NCBI RefSeq assembly: GCF_001677335.1
Contig: NZ_LZYB01000001.1
Location: 186,001-250,000 of the forward strand
DNA from: Erythrobacter dokdonensis DSW-74
GTDB taxonomy: Bacteria; Pseudomonadota; Alphaproteobacteria; Sphingomonadales; Sphingomonadaceae
Length of the DNA stretch: 64,000 nucleotides
Direction of reading: 5' to 3'
The notes under the pieces were generated by a model. The model saw only the letters and a program-made list of their open reading frames with translations, did not search any database and was not told the origin of the DNA. Position numbers and translations under genes: made by a program. This document shows, one piece after another, positions 27,383 to 37,332 of the stretch (position 1 is its first letter; every line of letters begins with the position of its first letter).

Positions 27383-28477
27383 ATGAGCCTGCCGCGTATC
27401 GCTGTGGATGCGATGGGCGGCGATGAAGGTGTGCGCGTGATGGTCGAAGGCGCAGCGCTCGCCCGTCGCCGGTACGAGGAATTCAAGTTCCTGCTGGTGG
27501 GTGACCAGGCCCGCATCGAGGCGGCGCTGGAAAACCACCCGAACATGCGCGGCGCGTCCGAAATTCTCCATTGCGAGGACGTGGTGGGTGGCGACGAATT
27601 GCCGAGCCGCGCGATTCGCCGCGCCAAGACAACCAGCATGGGTCTCGCCGTCAACGCGGTGAAGACCGGCGCAGCCGGCGCCGCGGTCAGCGCGGGCAAC
27701 ACCGGCGCGCTCATGGCGATGAGCAAGATTGCGCTTCGCACCCTTCCCGGTATCGACCGCCCGGCGCTCGCTGCGATCATGCCGACCTTGCAGGCGCATG
27801 ACGTGGTGATGCTTGATCTCGGTGCCAATACCGAAGCCGATGCTCGCAATCTCGTCCAGTTCGCGGTGATGGGCGCGGCCTATTCGCGCATCGTCAACGG
27901 CTTCGAGCGGCCCGTCGTGCGCCTGCTCAATATCGGTACCGAGGAAATCAAGGGCACCGAGGAACTGCGCGATGCCGCCGCCATGCTCACAGCCGCTTCT
28001 GCCGGGGGCGAGGGCGGGCTGGCGCTGGAATTCGACGGCTTCGTGGAAAGCGACAAGATCAATCGCGGCGAAACGCACGTGGTCGTGACCGACGGTTTCT
28101 CCGGCAATATCGCGCTGAAGGCGATCGAAGGTTCGGCCCGCTTCGTCACCGACCTGCTGAGGCAGGCCTTCACCTCTTCGCTGCGGTCCAAGATCGGCTT
28201 CCTCGTCTCGCGCCCCGCGACCGAGCTGCTCAAGCACCATCTCGATCCCAACAACCACAATGGCGCGGTGTTTCTTGGTCTCAACGGCGTGGTGGTGAAG
28301 AGCCACGGCAGCGCCAATGCCAAGGGCGTCGCCAATGCGGTTGCCGTCGCCGCGCGCCTGCTCGAAAACAAGCTGACCGAACGGATCGCACATGATCTTG
28401 CCGAACTCGGCCAGGATGCGCTGGGCCGCAACGGCAAGGTGCGTGGGGCCGAGGATAGCGGCGAGGCCGCGGCGTGA
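27383..28477 (+). CDS. plsX: Phosphate acyltransferase PlsX
   Basis: Makes acyl-phosphate from acyl-ACP, the first step toward phosphatidic acid in most bacteria; peripheral membrane enzyme. 364 residues with [54 protein letters not shown] and [17 protein letters not shown], all PlsX hallmarks. Its stop overlaps the GTG start of fabH. Confidence 0.96.
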   Translation: MSLPRIAVDAMGGDEGVRVMVEGAALARRRYEEFKFLLVGDQARIEAALENHPNMRGASEILHCEDVVGGDELPSRAIRRAKTTSMGLAVNAVKTGAAGAAVSAGNTGALMAMSKIALRTLPGIDRPALAAIMPTLQAHDVVMLDLGANTEADARNLVQFAVMGAAYSRIVNGFERPVVRLLNIGTEEIKGTEELRDAAAMLTAASAGGEGGLALEFDGFVESDKINRGETHVVVTDGFSGNIALKAIEGSARFVTDLLRQAFTSSLRSKIGFLVSRPATELLKHHLDPNNHNGAVFLGLNGVVVKSHGSANAKGVANAVAVAARLLENKLTERIAHDLAELGQDALGRNGKVRGAEDSGEAAA

Positions 28478-29448
28478 CCGGATCGCGTCTGCTGGGCACC
28501 GGATCGGCCTTGCCCGACCGGATCGTCACCAATGCCGAACTTGCGGCACGGGTCGAAACTTCCGACGAATGGATCGTCGAGCGCACCGGTATCCGCCAGC
28601 GCCATGTCGCCGGCGAGGGTGAGACGACCGCCACCCTCGCCACTGCGGCAGCTCGCGCCGCGCTTGCGGATGCGGGTGTCGAGGCATCGAGTATCGGGTT
28701 GATTGTGCTGGCGACAGCCACGCCTGACAACACCTTTCCGGCCACCGCTACCAAGGTGCAGGCCGCGCTGGGGTGCAATGGCGGCATCGCCTTCGATGTC
28801 GCCGCCGTGTGTTCCGGCTTTCTCTATGCGCTCAGCGTTGCCGACTCGATGCTGCGCACCGGCATGGCGAAGCGCGCGCTGGTGATCGGGGCGGAAACCT
28901 TCAGCCGTATCCTCGACTGGGAGGACCGCACGACCTGCGTACTGTTCGGCGACGGAGCCGGGGCGGTAGTGCTCGAGGCACCCTCGGGCGAATCACAGGG
29001 CAAGGATGCCCCCGGTATCCTTGGCACGCGCCTCCATGCCGACGGTGCGCAGCATGATCTGCTCTATGTCGATGGCGGGCCGTCCACCACCCAGACTACC
29101 GGTCATGTCCGCATGAAAGGCCGTGAGGTATTCCGCCACGCGGTTGTGAACCTCTCCGACGTGCTCAAGGAAGTGCTTGAGGAAACGGGTGTTTCGGCCG
29201 ACGAGATCGACTGGGTCGTGCCGCATCAGGCCAATGCGCGGATCCTTGATGCGACCGCGAAGAAACTCGGAATCGCGCCCGAAAAGGTGGTCGTGACCGT
29301 TGACCGCCACGCCAATACTTCGGCTGCCTCGGTGCCCCTTGCGCTTGATGTGGCGCGCAAGGACGGACGGATCAAGCCGGGTGATCTGGTGATGCTGGAG
29401 GCCATGGGTGGAGGCTTCACCTGGGGCGCCAGCCTGATCCGGCTGTGA
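28474..29448 (+). CDS. fabH: 3-oxoacyl-ACP synthase III (FabH)
   Basis: Starts fatty acid synthesis by condensing acetyl-CoA with malonyl-ACP. 324 residues from a GTG start overlapping the plsX stop. Catalytic triad: C113 in [11 protein letters not shown], the His of VPHQANARI and the Asn of [10 protein letters not shown]. Second-to-last motif GGGFTWGAS is typical. Coupled to plsX and followed by a 139-base gap before ihfA. Confidence 0.97.
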   Translation: MTGSRLLGTGSALPDRIVTNAELAARVETSDEWIVERTGIRQRHVAGEGETTATLATAAARAALADAGVEASSIGLIVLATATPDNTFPATATKVQAALGCNGGIAFDVAAVCSGFLYALSVADSMLRTGMAKRALVIGAETFSRILDWEDRTTCVLFGDGAGAVVLEAPSGESQGKDAPGILGTRLHADGAQHDLLYVDGGPSTTQTTGHVRMKGREVFRHAVVNLSDVLKEVLEETGVSADEIDWVVPHQANARILDATAKKLGIAPEKVVVTVDRHANTSAASVPLALDVARKDGRIKPGDLVMLEAMGGGFTWGASLIRL

Positions 29449-29587
29449 CGCGCGCGCGGGGCGCATTGCAAAAAAGCTAACACAATTGCTGAAAACCCGT
29501 GATTGAGCGGGCCATCGCGTTGCAAAGCGGACGGAAAATAGTAAGTTGTAGGTCTTCGATGGGTCGCGCCAACGAAGGAGAAGGCGC

Positions 29588-29887
29588 ATGATGCGTTCGG
29601 TAGGCACTTTGACCCGCGCCGATCTGGCGGAAACGATCAACCGCAAGATGGGCTTCAGCCGGGCGGAATCGCTCGAAATGGTCGAGTCGATCCTCGGCAA
29701 GATGAGCGATGCACTCGCCCGCGGCGAGAACGTCAAGATTTCCGGCTTCGGCAGCTTCGTGCTGCGCGACAAGAATGAGCGGATCGGCCGCAATCCCAAG
29801 ACCGGGGTCGAGGTGCCGATCACTCCGCGCCGGGTGATGACATTCCGCGCGAGCCAGTTGCTCAAGGAACGTATCGCCAAGGGGTGA
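29588..29887 (+). CDS. ihfA: Integration host factor alpha subunit
   Basis: DNA-bending nucleoid protein that pairs with IhfB. 99 residues, starting [20 protein letters not shown]; either of two adjacent ATGs could be used (29588 or 29591) behind the AAGGAGAAGG site. The beta-arm motif [20 protein letters not shown] carries the intercalating proline. The order fabH-ihfA-merR is common in alphaproteobacteria. Confidence 0.95.
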   Translation: MMRSVGTLTRADLAETINRKMGFSRAESLEMVESILGKMSDALARGENVKISGFGSFVLRDKNERIGRNPKTGVEVPITPRRVMTFRASQLLKERIAKG

Positions 29888-29907
29888 GCCACGAAAGGTG
29901 AGGGCTG

Positions 29908-30339
29908 ATGGCCGAGTTCGGTGACGGAAAGGACGAAGGTGCGCTGCGCACCATCGGCGAGGTCAGCGAGGCGCTCGGCATCAAGCCCCACGTTCTGCGA
30001 TACTGGGAACAGCAGTTCCCGCTTCTCAAGCCCCTGAAGCGCAGCGGGGGGCGGCGCTATTATCGTCCCAGCGACGTGGCGATGGTGGAGACGATCGACC
30101 GGCTGGTCAACCGCGAGGGCTACACCTTGAAGGGGGCCGAAGCGGTGCTGCGTGTCTCGGCCAAGAGCGTTTTCGACCGCCGCACCCAGGATCGTCGTGC
30201 GGGCGACCGTCGTGCCGATGTCGAGGGCGATGCTGCTCCGGGAGTCCGGTTGATGGTGACCGAGGCCCCGGAAATGGCGGAAACCCTTGAGGCGCTCAAG
30301 GCGATTCGCTCGAAACTGGCGACAGCGCTGGAAGGGTAA
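29908..30339 (+). CDS. MerR-family transcriptional regulator
   Basis: 143-residue DNA-binding protein. The MerR winged helix region covers TIGEVSEALGIKPHVLRYWE and QQFPLLKPLKRSGGRRYYRP, then a helix VAMVETIDRLVNREGYTLKG. The C-terminal part is short, basic (RRTQDRRAGDRRAD) and lacks metal-binding cysteines. It is the conserved MerR neighbour downstream of ihfA, 20 bases away. Targets unknown. Convergent with smc. Confidence 0.9.
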   Translation: MAEFGDGKDEGALRTIGEVSEALGIKPHVLRYWEQQFPLLKPLKRSGGRRYYRPSDVAMVETIDRLVNREGYTLKGAEAVLRVSAKSVFDRRTQDRRAGDRRADVEGDAAPGVRLMVTEAPEMAETLEALKAIRSKLATALEG

Positions 30340-30348
30340 GCGGTTCGG

Positions 30349-33300
30349 TTATTCCGCCGCCATCAACGCCGCTTCGCCAAGATCGACGCTGACGAGGCGT
30401 GACACGCCTTTTTCGGCCATTGTCACCCCGAACAACCGGTGCATCCGGCTCATGGTTACCGGATTATGGGTGACGATCAGGTAGCGCGTGGTGGTGGTGC
30501 GCACCATCGAATCGAGCAGGTCGCAGAAGCGTTCCACGTTCGCATCGTCCAATGGCGCGTCGACCTCGTCGAGCACGCAGATCGGTGCAGGGTTGGTAAG
30601 AAACAGTGCGAAGATCAGCGCCGTGGCCGTCAGCGCCTGCTCGCCGCCGGACAGCAGCGACAGGGATTGCAGCCGCTTGCCCGGCGGCTGGGCGTAGATT
30701 TCAAGGCCCGCTTCGAGCGGATCGTCGCTGTCGATCAGCGCGAGGTGCGCCTGCCCGCCTTCGAACAACCGGGTGAACAGCACGCGGAAATGGCCGTCCA
30801 CCTCCTCGAAGGCGGCACGCAGGCGCTCGCGGCCCTCGCGGTTGAGGCTGCCGATCGAGCCGCGCAAACGGGCGATGGCCTCGGCGAGGTCCGCCTGCTC
30901 CCCGGCATTGCTGCCCTGTTCGGCCTCGATCCGCGCCAGTTCCTCGGCGGCGACGAGATTGACCGGTCCGATCCGCTCGCGGGAGGCGGTGAGGCGTTCG
31001 AGTTCCTCGGATTCGCTGCTGGCGGGGGCGACGTCGTCCTCGGCAAAGCCGAAGCGTTCGCCCAGCAGCGGAGGCGGGCATTGGAAGCGCTCGCCGGAGA
31101 TCCGGGCAAGTTCGGTGCGGCGCGATTCCTCGTTCTCGGCCCGCGCGGCAAGACTGGCGCGGCCCTCGCGCGCCTGGGCGAGAGTTTCGGTGCGCGCGGC
31201 AAGTTCGGCATCGGCGGCGCGCTGACAGGCATCGGCCTCGCGCATCTGGCTTTCCGCGGCGGCAAGTTCCTCGCCCAGGCGTGTGCGGGTGGCCTCGCCC
31301 GCCTCGATCTCGGCGGTGAGCGCGGCGGGCTTGGCGGCGTGGATGGCGCGTTCTTCCTCGATCTCTGCGAGCCGGCGCGCAGCTTCGGCCATCCGGCGCT
31401 CGGCATCGCTCGAGCGTGCCTTCCAGCCGGACTGCTCGGCCTGTTGCGCGGCAAGCCGTTCTCGCGCCACAGCAAGCGCCTGATCCTGTGCAGCGAGTTC
31501 GGCGAGCGCGGCCTGCACGGCAGAGCGTGCCGCCTCGTTCCTCGCCTGCGCAGCTTCGAGCGCGGCCCGCCCGGCGTCGCGCGCGGGCAGCCGTTCGCGC
31601 GCCTCGCGAGCGGCGACCAGATCACCCTTCGCGGCGGCGAGCTGGGCTTCCATGTCTCCCGCAGTTGCCGCCAGTTCCGCCAGTCGCGCGGCAATCCTTT
31701 CTTTCGCGGCTTCGGCCTGATCGAGCCGTCTGAGCGCCTGCCGCTCGGCTTCGATCGCGTTCGCAATCGCCCGTTCTTGTGCGACCAGTGCGGTCTGGAG
31801 AGCGGAAAGCTCTTCGCGCACCGCCTTGTCGCGGGCCTCGGCAGCTGCGGCGGCCTCTCGCAGCGGCGTGAGTGCGGCATCGAGCTCGGCAAATCGGTTG
31901 GCGGCTTCAAGCTGGGCCGCTTCGGCCGCACCTTCGCCGCGCGCGATAAACCCGTCCCAGCGGCGCAAGTGTCCGGCGCGGGTTACCAGCCACTCGCCCG
32001 GACCAAGGCTGCGGCCATCGTCGCTCTCGATGCAATGCACCAGGGCAAGTCGGGCGCGCAGTTCGTCGGGGCAATGGGTTAAGTGCGCCAGCAGGCTGTC
32101 CGTGACCGGCTGCGGCGCGCCGGCACCGGTCCAGAACCGTCCGTCTTGCGCGGCTGGCGGTGCGCCCAGCGGCGACTTGCCGTCGCGCCCGAGCACGGCG
32201 GCGAGCGCGCGTTCGTAGCCCGGAGCAACTGTTACCCGGTCGAGCGCTGTGGCAAGACCCGCTCGTCCCGCCTCCCGCTTCGCCCGTGCCTCGCGGTCGC
32301 GGGCAAGGGCAGCGTGTTCGCGTTCGATTCCGGCGAGTTCGGCCCGGGCAGCGGCAAGCGCGCTGGCCGCGTCATCGCGCGCCGCCTGCAAGTCACTCTT
32401 GCGTGCCTGGCCGAAAGCGAGCCTTTCGCGCAGAGCCGCAAGTGCTTCCCCGGCCACCTGCGCCGCGTTGCTTGCGGCGGCCACCTCCGCGTCGGCGTCG
32501 CCGCTTTGCGTCAGTTCGGTCCGGGTGCGCTCAAGCCGCGCCATGTCGGACACGACCCGTGCCAGCCGGGCTTCGGCCTGTTCGACGGCGGCTTCGGCCA
32601 CACGCCATTCGGCCTCGACCCCGGCGTGATCGGCGGTTGCCTTGGCAAGCGCGAGTTCTGCCGCGCGGCTGGCCCGCTCGCTGTCTTCCGAGCGGGCGGC
32701 AAGGGCGGGGCGGGCGGCTTCGGCCTGCTCGACAGCGCCGCGGCTGGCAACAACCTCCTTTTCCAGCCGCGCCAGCGCCTCTACCGCGCTGCTGGTCAGC
32801 CGATCGGCATCCGCGCGGTCCTCCTCGAGCCGCTCCTGCTGGCGGGTGAGGTCGGCGAGACGCGTTTCGGCAGCCTCCAGTTTTTCCGCCAACGCCGCCA
32901 TGCGGTGGCCGTGAGCGCTGGCATCATCGCGCCGGTCGGCCAGTTCATCGCGCGCTTTGGTAAGCGCCTGTGCGGCTGCGGCCTGTTCCTGCTGCGCTTC
33001 GGCGACGGCTGCCTGCGCGGTGGCGACCTGCGCATTGGCAGCTTCGGCCGCCGTGCGCGCTTCCTTCGCGGCAAACGCGGCCTCGCGCCAGCGAGCGAAC
33101 AACAGCCGCGCTTCGGCTGCCTGGATGCGGTTCGTGAGTTCGGTGTAGCGCTCGGCTTGCTTGGCCTGACGCTTGAGCGAGGAAATCTGTGCATCAAGCC
33201 CGGCCATTAGATCCTCAAGCCGGGCCAGGTTTGCTTCGGCTCCGCGCAGCTTGCTCTCGGCATCCTTGCGCCGCACGTGCAGGCCCGCGATCCCGGCTGC

Positions 33301-33771
33301 CTCTTCCAGCATGGCGCGGCGTTCGGCGGGCTTTGCGGCGATGACCTGCGCAATCTTGCCCTGGCTTACGAGTGCCGGGGAATGTGCGCCGGTTGCCGCA
33401 TCGGCGAAGGTGAGTGCGACGTCCTTGGCACGCACGTCGCGGCCATTGACGCGATAGGCACTGCCCGCCCCGCGCTCGATCCGGCGGGTGACGACCAGTT
33501 CCTCGCCGCCATCGTCCTGCGCATGGAGCACGACTTCGGCGAAATCACGCGGCGGCCTTGTCGAGGTCCCCGCGAAGATCACGTCCTCCATTCCTCCCGA
33601 GCGCAGCGACTTGGCCGAGGTTTCCCCCATGACCCAACGGATTGCCTCAAGCAGGTTGGATTTGCCGCAACCGTTGGGGCCAACGACCCCGGTCAGCCCC
33701 GGCTCGATACGCAAGTCAGCCGGCTCGACGAAGCTCTTGAATCCGCTGAGCTTGAGCCGGTGGATCTGCAT
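30349..33771 (-). CDS. smc: Chromosome segregation protein SMC
   Basis: Condensin ATPase that loads at ParB/parS and aligns chromosome arms. 1140 residues. The N-terminal Walker A GPNGCGKSN is near residue 33. Long Ala/Glu/Arg-rich coiled coils flank a central hinge with YERALAAVLGRDGKSPLGAP around 500. The C-terminal LSLLSGGEQALTATAL signature and Walker B CVLDEVDAPLDDANVERF follow. It is the last gene of a minus-strand run with two thioredoxin-fold genes and dciA. A parS site lies 25 kb away in this window. Confidence 0.97.
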   Translation of the reverse strand: MQIHRLKLSGFKSFVEPADLRIEPGLTGVVGPNGCGKSNLLEAIRWVMGETSAKSLRSGGMEDVIFAGTSTRPPRDFAEVVLHAQDDGGEELVVTRRIERGAGSAYRVNGRDVRAKDVALTFADAATGAHSPALVSQGKIAQVIAAKPAERRAMLEEAAGIAGLHVRRKDAESKLRGAEANLARLEDLMAGLDAQISSLKRQAKQAERYTELTNRIQAAEARLLFARWREAAFAAKEARTAAEAANAQVATAQAAVAEAQQEQAAAAQALTKARDELADRRDDASAHGHRMAALAEKLEAAETRLADLTRQQERLEEDRADADRLTSSAVEALARLEKEVVASRGAVEQAEAARPALAARSEDSERASRAAELALAKATADHAGVEAEWRVAEAAVEQAEARLARVVSDMARLERTRTELTQSGDADAEVAAASNAAQVAGEALAALRERLAFGQARKSDLQAARDDAASALAAARAELAGIEREHAALARDREARAKREAGRAGLATALDRVTVAPGYERALAAVLGRDGKSPLGAPPAAQDGRFWTGAGAPQPVTDSLLAHLTHCPDELRARLALVHCIESDDGRSLGPGEWLVTRAGHLRRWDGFIARGEGAAEAAQLEAANRFAELDAALTPLREAAAAAEARDKAVREELSALQTALVAQERAIANAIEAERQALRRLDQAEAAKERIAARLAELAATAGDMEAQLAAAKGDLVAAREARERLPARDAGRAALEAAQARNEAARSAVQAALAELAAQDQALAVARERLAAQQAEQSGWKARSSDAERRMAEAARRLAEIEEERAIHAAKPAALTAEIEAGEATRTRLGEELAAAESQMREADACQRAADAELAARTETLAQAREGRASLAARAENEESRRTELARISGERFQCPPPLLGERFGFAEDDVAPASSESEELERLTASRERIGPVNLVAAEELARIEAEQGSNAGEQADLAEAIARLRGSIGSLNREGRERLRAAFEEVDGHFRVLFTRLFEGGQAHLALIDSDDPLEAGLEIYAQPPGKRLQSLSLLSGGEQALTATALIFALFLTNPAPICVLDEVDAPLDDANVERFCDLLDSMVRTTTTRYLIVTHNPVTMSRMHRLFGVTMAEKGVSRLVSVDLGEAALMAAE

Positions 33772-33778
33772 CGCGGCG

Positions 33779-34525
33779 TCAGCGCGCTCCGGCGCGCTGG
33801 AGAGCCGGTTCGAGCTGCGGCCACTGGGTGACGTCGAGCTTCTTGCCGTTGAGCACGAATGTCGGTGTGCCCGTGACGTTGAACTCCTTCGCCTGCGCCT
33901 CGGACGACTTGACCATTGCCTCGATCTTCGCGCCGTCCGTCAGGCAGGTGCGCGCCTGATCCGCGCTGAGCCCGCGCGCTGCGAAGAAATCGAGCAGGCC
34001 CGTCACTTCCGCGATCTTCGCAAAGCGCTGGTCCACCGGCAGCTGGCCTGCGGCCTGAACCGCTTCGGGGTTGCCTTGCAGTCCGGTGAAGACCTGCTGG
34101 AGGTTCTGCCAGACTTCGTCCGAAAGTGGCTGCATCTGCTCCTTGGCACCGCACTGGGTCATGCTGGCGATGACGATGTCGAACGGGTTCAGAAAGATTT
34201 CGCGCTGTTCGAAACTTACAACCCCGCTCGCTACATACTTGTCCTTGAGCGTCGGTTTGCCTGTCACCGCGAAATTGGCGCAGGCACCGCAGGTGTGCGA
34301 GGCGAACTCGACCAGTTTGAGCGGCGCTTCGGGATTGCCGATCATGTAGCCGCCTTCCGGCGTGACAGTGACCGTATTCGTCCAGCTGGTGCCCGGCGGT
34401 GCCATGACCGCAGGCAGGGCTTCGCCTTCGGCTACTTCACCGGGCGCGCCGGCATCGTCACAGGCGGCAAGCGCCATCGATGCGGCGGCGGTGAGGCTGA
34501 GCGCTAGGAAGCGGGAGATTTTCAT
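33779..34525 (-). CDS. DsbA-family thioredoxin-fold lipoprotein
   Basis: 248-residue exported thiol oxidoreductase or relative. A lipoprotein leader (MALAACDD lipobox) precedes the fold, whose active-site motif is CGAC in FASHTCGACANFAV. The cis-Pro loop is NVTGTPTFVLNGK. It probably forms or isomerises disulfides in the periplasm, tethered to the inner or outer membrane. The start at 34525 opens on the leader. It lies 7 bases before smc and 89 bases after a paralogue; such a DsbA-like gene next to smc is a recurring alphaproteobacterial order. Confidence 0.87.
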   Translation of the reverse strand: MKISRFLALSLTAAASMALAACDDAGAPGEVAEGEALPAVMAPPGTSWTNTVTVTPEGGYMIGNPEAPLKLVEFASHTCGACANFAVTGKPTLKDKYVASGVVSFEQREIFLNPFDIVIASMTQCGAKEQMQPLSDEVWQNLQQVFTGLQGNPEAVQAAGQLPVDQRFAKIAEVTGLLDFFAARGLSADQARTCLTDGAKIEAMVKSSEAQAKEFNVTGTPTFVLNGKKLDVTQWPQLEPALQRAGAR

Positions 34526-34614
34526 CGGAGACAGTTCCTTGGAGGGTCGGTAAGGGAGAATAGCCGTTCGCGCATCAGCAGCAAGGCCGGGCGCTCGGGC
34601 TGTGAACAATTGGG

Positions 34615-35373
34615 TCAGGACCCGGTGGATAAATCGCCCTCGGCGGGCGACGCGAAGCGCGCCGAAAGCACGGGATAAAGCCCGGCCCAGTTATGCACAT
34701 TCTCAAGCAGCTTGCCGTCGAGCGCGAAGCTGGGTGTTCCGGCCACCTCGAAGTCCAGCCGGTCGGCTGTGCCATTGTTGATCAGCTTCTGTGCTGCAGC
34801 ATCATCCATCACGCAGGCATTCACATCGGCGATCGACTGGCCGCGCTGTACCAGCATGTCGGCAAGGCCGAGTGCGCTGGCGGCATTCATGCGCGAGGCC
34901 TTGTCGGCCCGAGCCCAGATGGCCTGCTGGCTCTGGGGCGCGTTCTGGAATTTCGCGATCCATTCCTTCTGCCCGTACATGAAGGCGCGATGGCGATCCT
35001 TGAAGCCTGCCGGATCGCCGCACTGGGCCAGCAATGACACGGTGAGATCCAGCGCGTTGCGGATCACCGGGCGAACCTCGACCGAAATCTTCCCGGGCGT
35101 CAGCAGCGTGAGGTCGATCGCCGGCTCGCCTTCCATCGCGAAGCTGGCACAATGCCCGCAGGTATAGCTGACAAATTCGATGAGGCGAGCATCGGCGTCG
35201 GGATTGCCGATAAGGTGGCCGCGTTCGGTGCGGCTGATGGCCGCACTCCAGTTGCCCTGTGCATCGATGCCATCAAAGGCGCTGCGCGGCGTATCGAGGC
35301 TTTGCTGCGCCCCGCCGGGCACTGTTACCGCAAGCAGAGCGACACCGAGAAGGGCGGAAAGACGCAAGGTCAT
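34615..35373 (-). CDS. DsbA-family thioredoxin-fold protein
   Basis: 252-residue exported paralogue of the adjacent protein. Signal peptide MTLRLSALLGVALLAVTVPG, then the active-site CGHC in FVSYTCGHCASFAM, and the cis-Pro loop EVAGTPSFALDGK. CGHC is the isomerase-type dipeptide, against CGAC in the neighbour, so redox roles may differ. Start at 35373 is set by the signal peptide. 11 bases after dciA. Confidence 0.87.
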   Translation of the reverse strand: MTLRLSALLGVALLAVTVPGGAQQSLDTPRSAFDGIDAQGNWSAAISRTERGHLIGNPDADARLIEFVSYTCGHCASFAMEGEPAIDLTLLTPGKISVEVRPVIRNALDLTVSLLAQCGDPAGFKDRHRAFMYGQKEWIAKFQNAPQSQQAIWARADKASRMNAASALGLADMLVQRGQSIADVNACVMDDAAAQKLINNGTADRLDFEVAGTPSFALDGKLLENVHNWAGLYPVLSARFASPAEGDLSTGS

Positions 35374-35384
35374 GGCATGTCCTG

Positions 35385-35924
35385 TCAGGTTTTCGGGTTG
35401 TCTTTCTCGCCCAGACTGCGGGCGAGGGATTCGAGCACGGTGCGCAGTTCGGGATCGCCAATGTCCCGCAGACTGTCGCCAAGTTCGAGCGGAATGGGTT
35501 TGAGCGAGGGGGGCGCCTTGACGGGTTTTTCCGCCTGTGCGGGACTGACCGCGCCCTGCCGCAGCTTGACCCTCGCTACCGCCTTGTAGCCGAAGAAGCG
35601 GTTTACCCGCTCGATGATTTCGGGGATGACTTGGCTGATCAGCGGGGCATGGGCAGGCACCACCACGAGCTGCAGGATGCCTTCCGATTTTTCGCCGGGG
35701 GGAAAGCGGATCGCCTCGGGGCTGCATACGCGGGCGTGTTTCGGACCGACGATTTCTGGCCAGCGGGTAACGACCGAACTCTGCACAAAACCAAAGCGGC
35801 GGAAGGCAGTGCGCCCGATTTCCGGCATCAGGTCGCCAATTGCGCGCACACCTTGTCCGCGCGGCCTTTCATAGGGGCGCGCCTTGGACGTCTTGCGGGT
35901 TTTGCCGGTGTTGTCGCTTCCCAT
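35385..35924 (-). CDS. dciA: DciA-type helicase loader (DUF721)
   Basis: DUF721 protein, the ancestral operator of the replicative helicase DnaB. 179 residues. The DUF721 core covers LMPEIGRTAFRRFGFVQSSV, VTRWPEIVGPKHARVCSPEA and ILQLVVVPAHAPLISQVIPE. The C-terminal tail is probably disordered. The start ATG at 35924 is preferred because it follows GGGTGGGACC; an in-frame ATG at 35939 has no ribosome site. Divergent from mutY. Confidence 0.85.
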   Translation of the reverse strand: MGSDNTGKTRKTSKARPYERPRGQGVRAIGDLMPEIGRTAFRRFGFVQSSVVTRWPEIVGPKHARVCSPEAIRFPPGEKSEGILQLVVVPAHAPLISQVIPEIIERVNRFFGYKAVARVKLRQGAVSPAQAEKPVKAPPSLKPIPLELGDSLRDIGDPELRTVLESLARSLGEKDNPKT

Positions 35925-35953
35925 GGTCCCACCCGCCATGCCATAGGCGCGGC

Positions 35954-36991
35954 GTGACCGCCAGTATCTCCGACAAACTGATTGCCTGGTACGACAAGCA
36001 TGCCCGCGACCTGCCATGGCGTCACCCGCCGGGCAGTCCGCTGCCCGTCGATCCCACCTGGCCCTACCGCGTGTGGCTGTCCGAAGTCATGCTACAGCAA
36101 ACAACCGTCGCGGCGGTGAAGCCCTATTTCGCAAAGTTCCTGGCCATCTGGCCGACGGTCGAGACTCTGGCCGAGGCAGTGGACGAGGAGGTAATGGCCG
36201 CATGGGCGGGACTGGGCTACTATTCGCGTGCCCGCAACCTCCTCAAATGCGCGCGTGAAGTCGCGGCCCGGGGCGGCTTTCCCCGCACGGAGACCGAGCT
36301 GCGGAAACTTCCGGGCCTTGGCGATTATACGGCGGCCGCGATTGCCGCGATTGCCTTTGGGCAGCGCGCGGTGGTGGTCGATGCCAATGTCGAGCGGGTG
36401 GTCGCGCGGGTCTTTGCAATCGAGGCGCCGCTGCCTGGGGCGAGGAAGGCGATCCGTGCCGCTGCCGATGGGATCACGCCCGATGCCCGTGCGGGCGATT
36501 TCGCGCAGGCGATGATGGATCTCGGCGCGCAGACCTGCACCACACGCCGCCCGCGCTGCCTGCTGTGTCCCTTGCGCGAGGATTGCCGCGCCTTCGCCAC
36601 GGGCGAGCCTGAGCGCCTGCCGGTCAAGCCGCCCAAGAAGCGCGTGCCTGAACGGTGCGGGACGGCATTCTGGATCACCCGCGAGGGCGAAGTCTGGCTG
36701 GTGACCCGCCCCGGCACCGGAATGCTGGGCGGGATGCGTGCGCTGCCCGATGATGGCTGGAGCGCGCAGGGCGATGGCGCGGGCGAAGTGCCGCTGGCGG
36801 GTGACTGGCACGAGCTTGGCGCGGTGCGGCACGGCTTCACCCATGCCCACCTTACCTTGCGGGTGCTGGGGCTGGAGACGCAAGCCACGCCGCCCGGCGA
36901 GGGACAATGGTGGCCGCTTGACCGGCTGGAGGAAGCGGGCCTTGCGACCCTGTTTGCCAAGGCCGCGCGGCTGGCGCTGGCTTCGGGTTAG
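35954..36991 (+). CDS. mutY: A/G-specific adenine glycosylase
   Basis: Removes adenine mispaired with 8-oxoguanine. 345 residues from a GTG start. Catalytic E44 in WLSEVMLQQTTV, the HhH-GPD Asp in LPGLGDYTAAAIAA, and the 4Fe-4S ligands CX6CX2CX5C in CTTRRPRCLLCPLREDC are all present. The C-terminal NUDIX-like domain (GTAFWITREGEVWLVTRPGT) reads 8-oxoG. Its stop codon overlaps the stop of the convergent small membrane protein gene. Confidence 0.96.
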   Translation: MTASISDKLIAWYDKHARDLPWRHPPGSPLPVDPTWPYRVWLSEVMLQQTTVAAVKPYFAKFLAIWPTVETLAEAVDEEVMAAWAGLGYYSRARNLLKCAREVAARGGFPRTETELRKLPGLGDYTAAAIAAIAFGQRAVVVDANVERVVARVFAIEAPLPGARKAIRAAADGITPDARAGDFAQAMMDLGAQTCTTRRPRCLLCPLREDCRAFATGEPERLPVKPPKKRVPERCGTAFWITREGEVWLVTRPGTGMLGGMRALPDDGWSAQGDGAGEVPLAGDWHELGAVRHGFTHAHLTLRVLGLETQATPPGEGQWWPLDRLEEAGLATLFAKAARLALASG

Positions 36992-37209
36992 AACAACCCG
37001 CCGCCCAGCATCAGCCGCACCGCCGCGATCAGCAGCACGACCAGACAGAAATTGCGCCCGCCATCCTTCGAAGACAGCGCGCCGATAATGACGCCAAGGG
37101 CGATGATCGGCAGCGCGATCCAGTTGATCGCGCCCAGCAAGGGCAATTGCGCCGGAATGACAATCACCAGGCTGACAAGGCCGATGAGATAGGCAAGCAG
37201 ATTGAGCAT
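36988..37209 (-). CDS. Small membrane protein (73 aa)
   Basis: Unrecognised hydrophobic protein starting MLNLLAYLIGLVSLVIVIPA. Three predicted membrane segments: LAYLIGLVSLVIVIPAQL, INWIALPIIALGVIIGAL and FCLVVLLIAAVRLML, with a charged SSKDGGRN turn. The start at 37209 is preferred to the in-frame ATG at 37293 because it opens on the first helix. The stop codons of this gene and mutY overlap (TTAG). Confidence 0.7.
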   Translation of the reverse strand: MLNLLAYLIGLVSLVIVIPAQLPLLGAINWIALPIIALGVIIGALSSKDGGRNFCLVVLLIAAVRLMLGGGLF

Positions 37210-37332
37210 GTGTCTTACATGGATAGGACACCTCTGTTTTGCAAGGGCGAAAGGCGGACGAGGGTGATTGACCCTCGCGCCGCGCTGCCCCACACAGGGG
37301 ACGAAAACCCGCCTTTCGGAGATTCATCCCCC

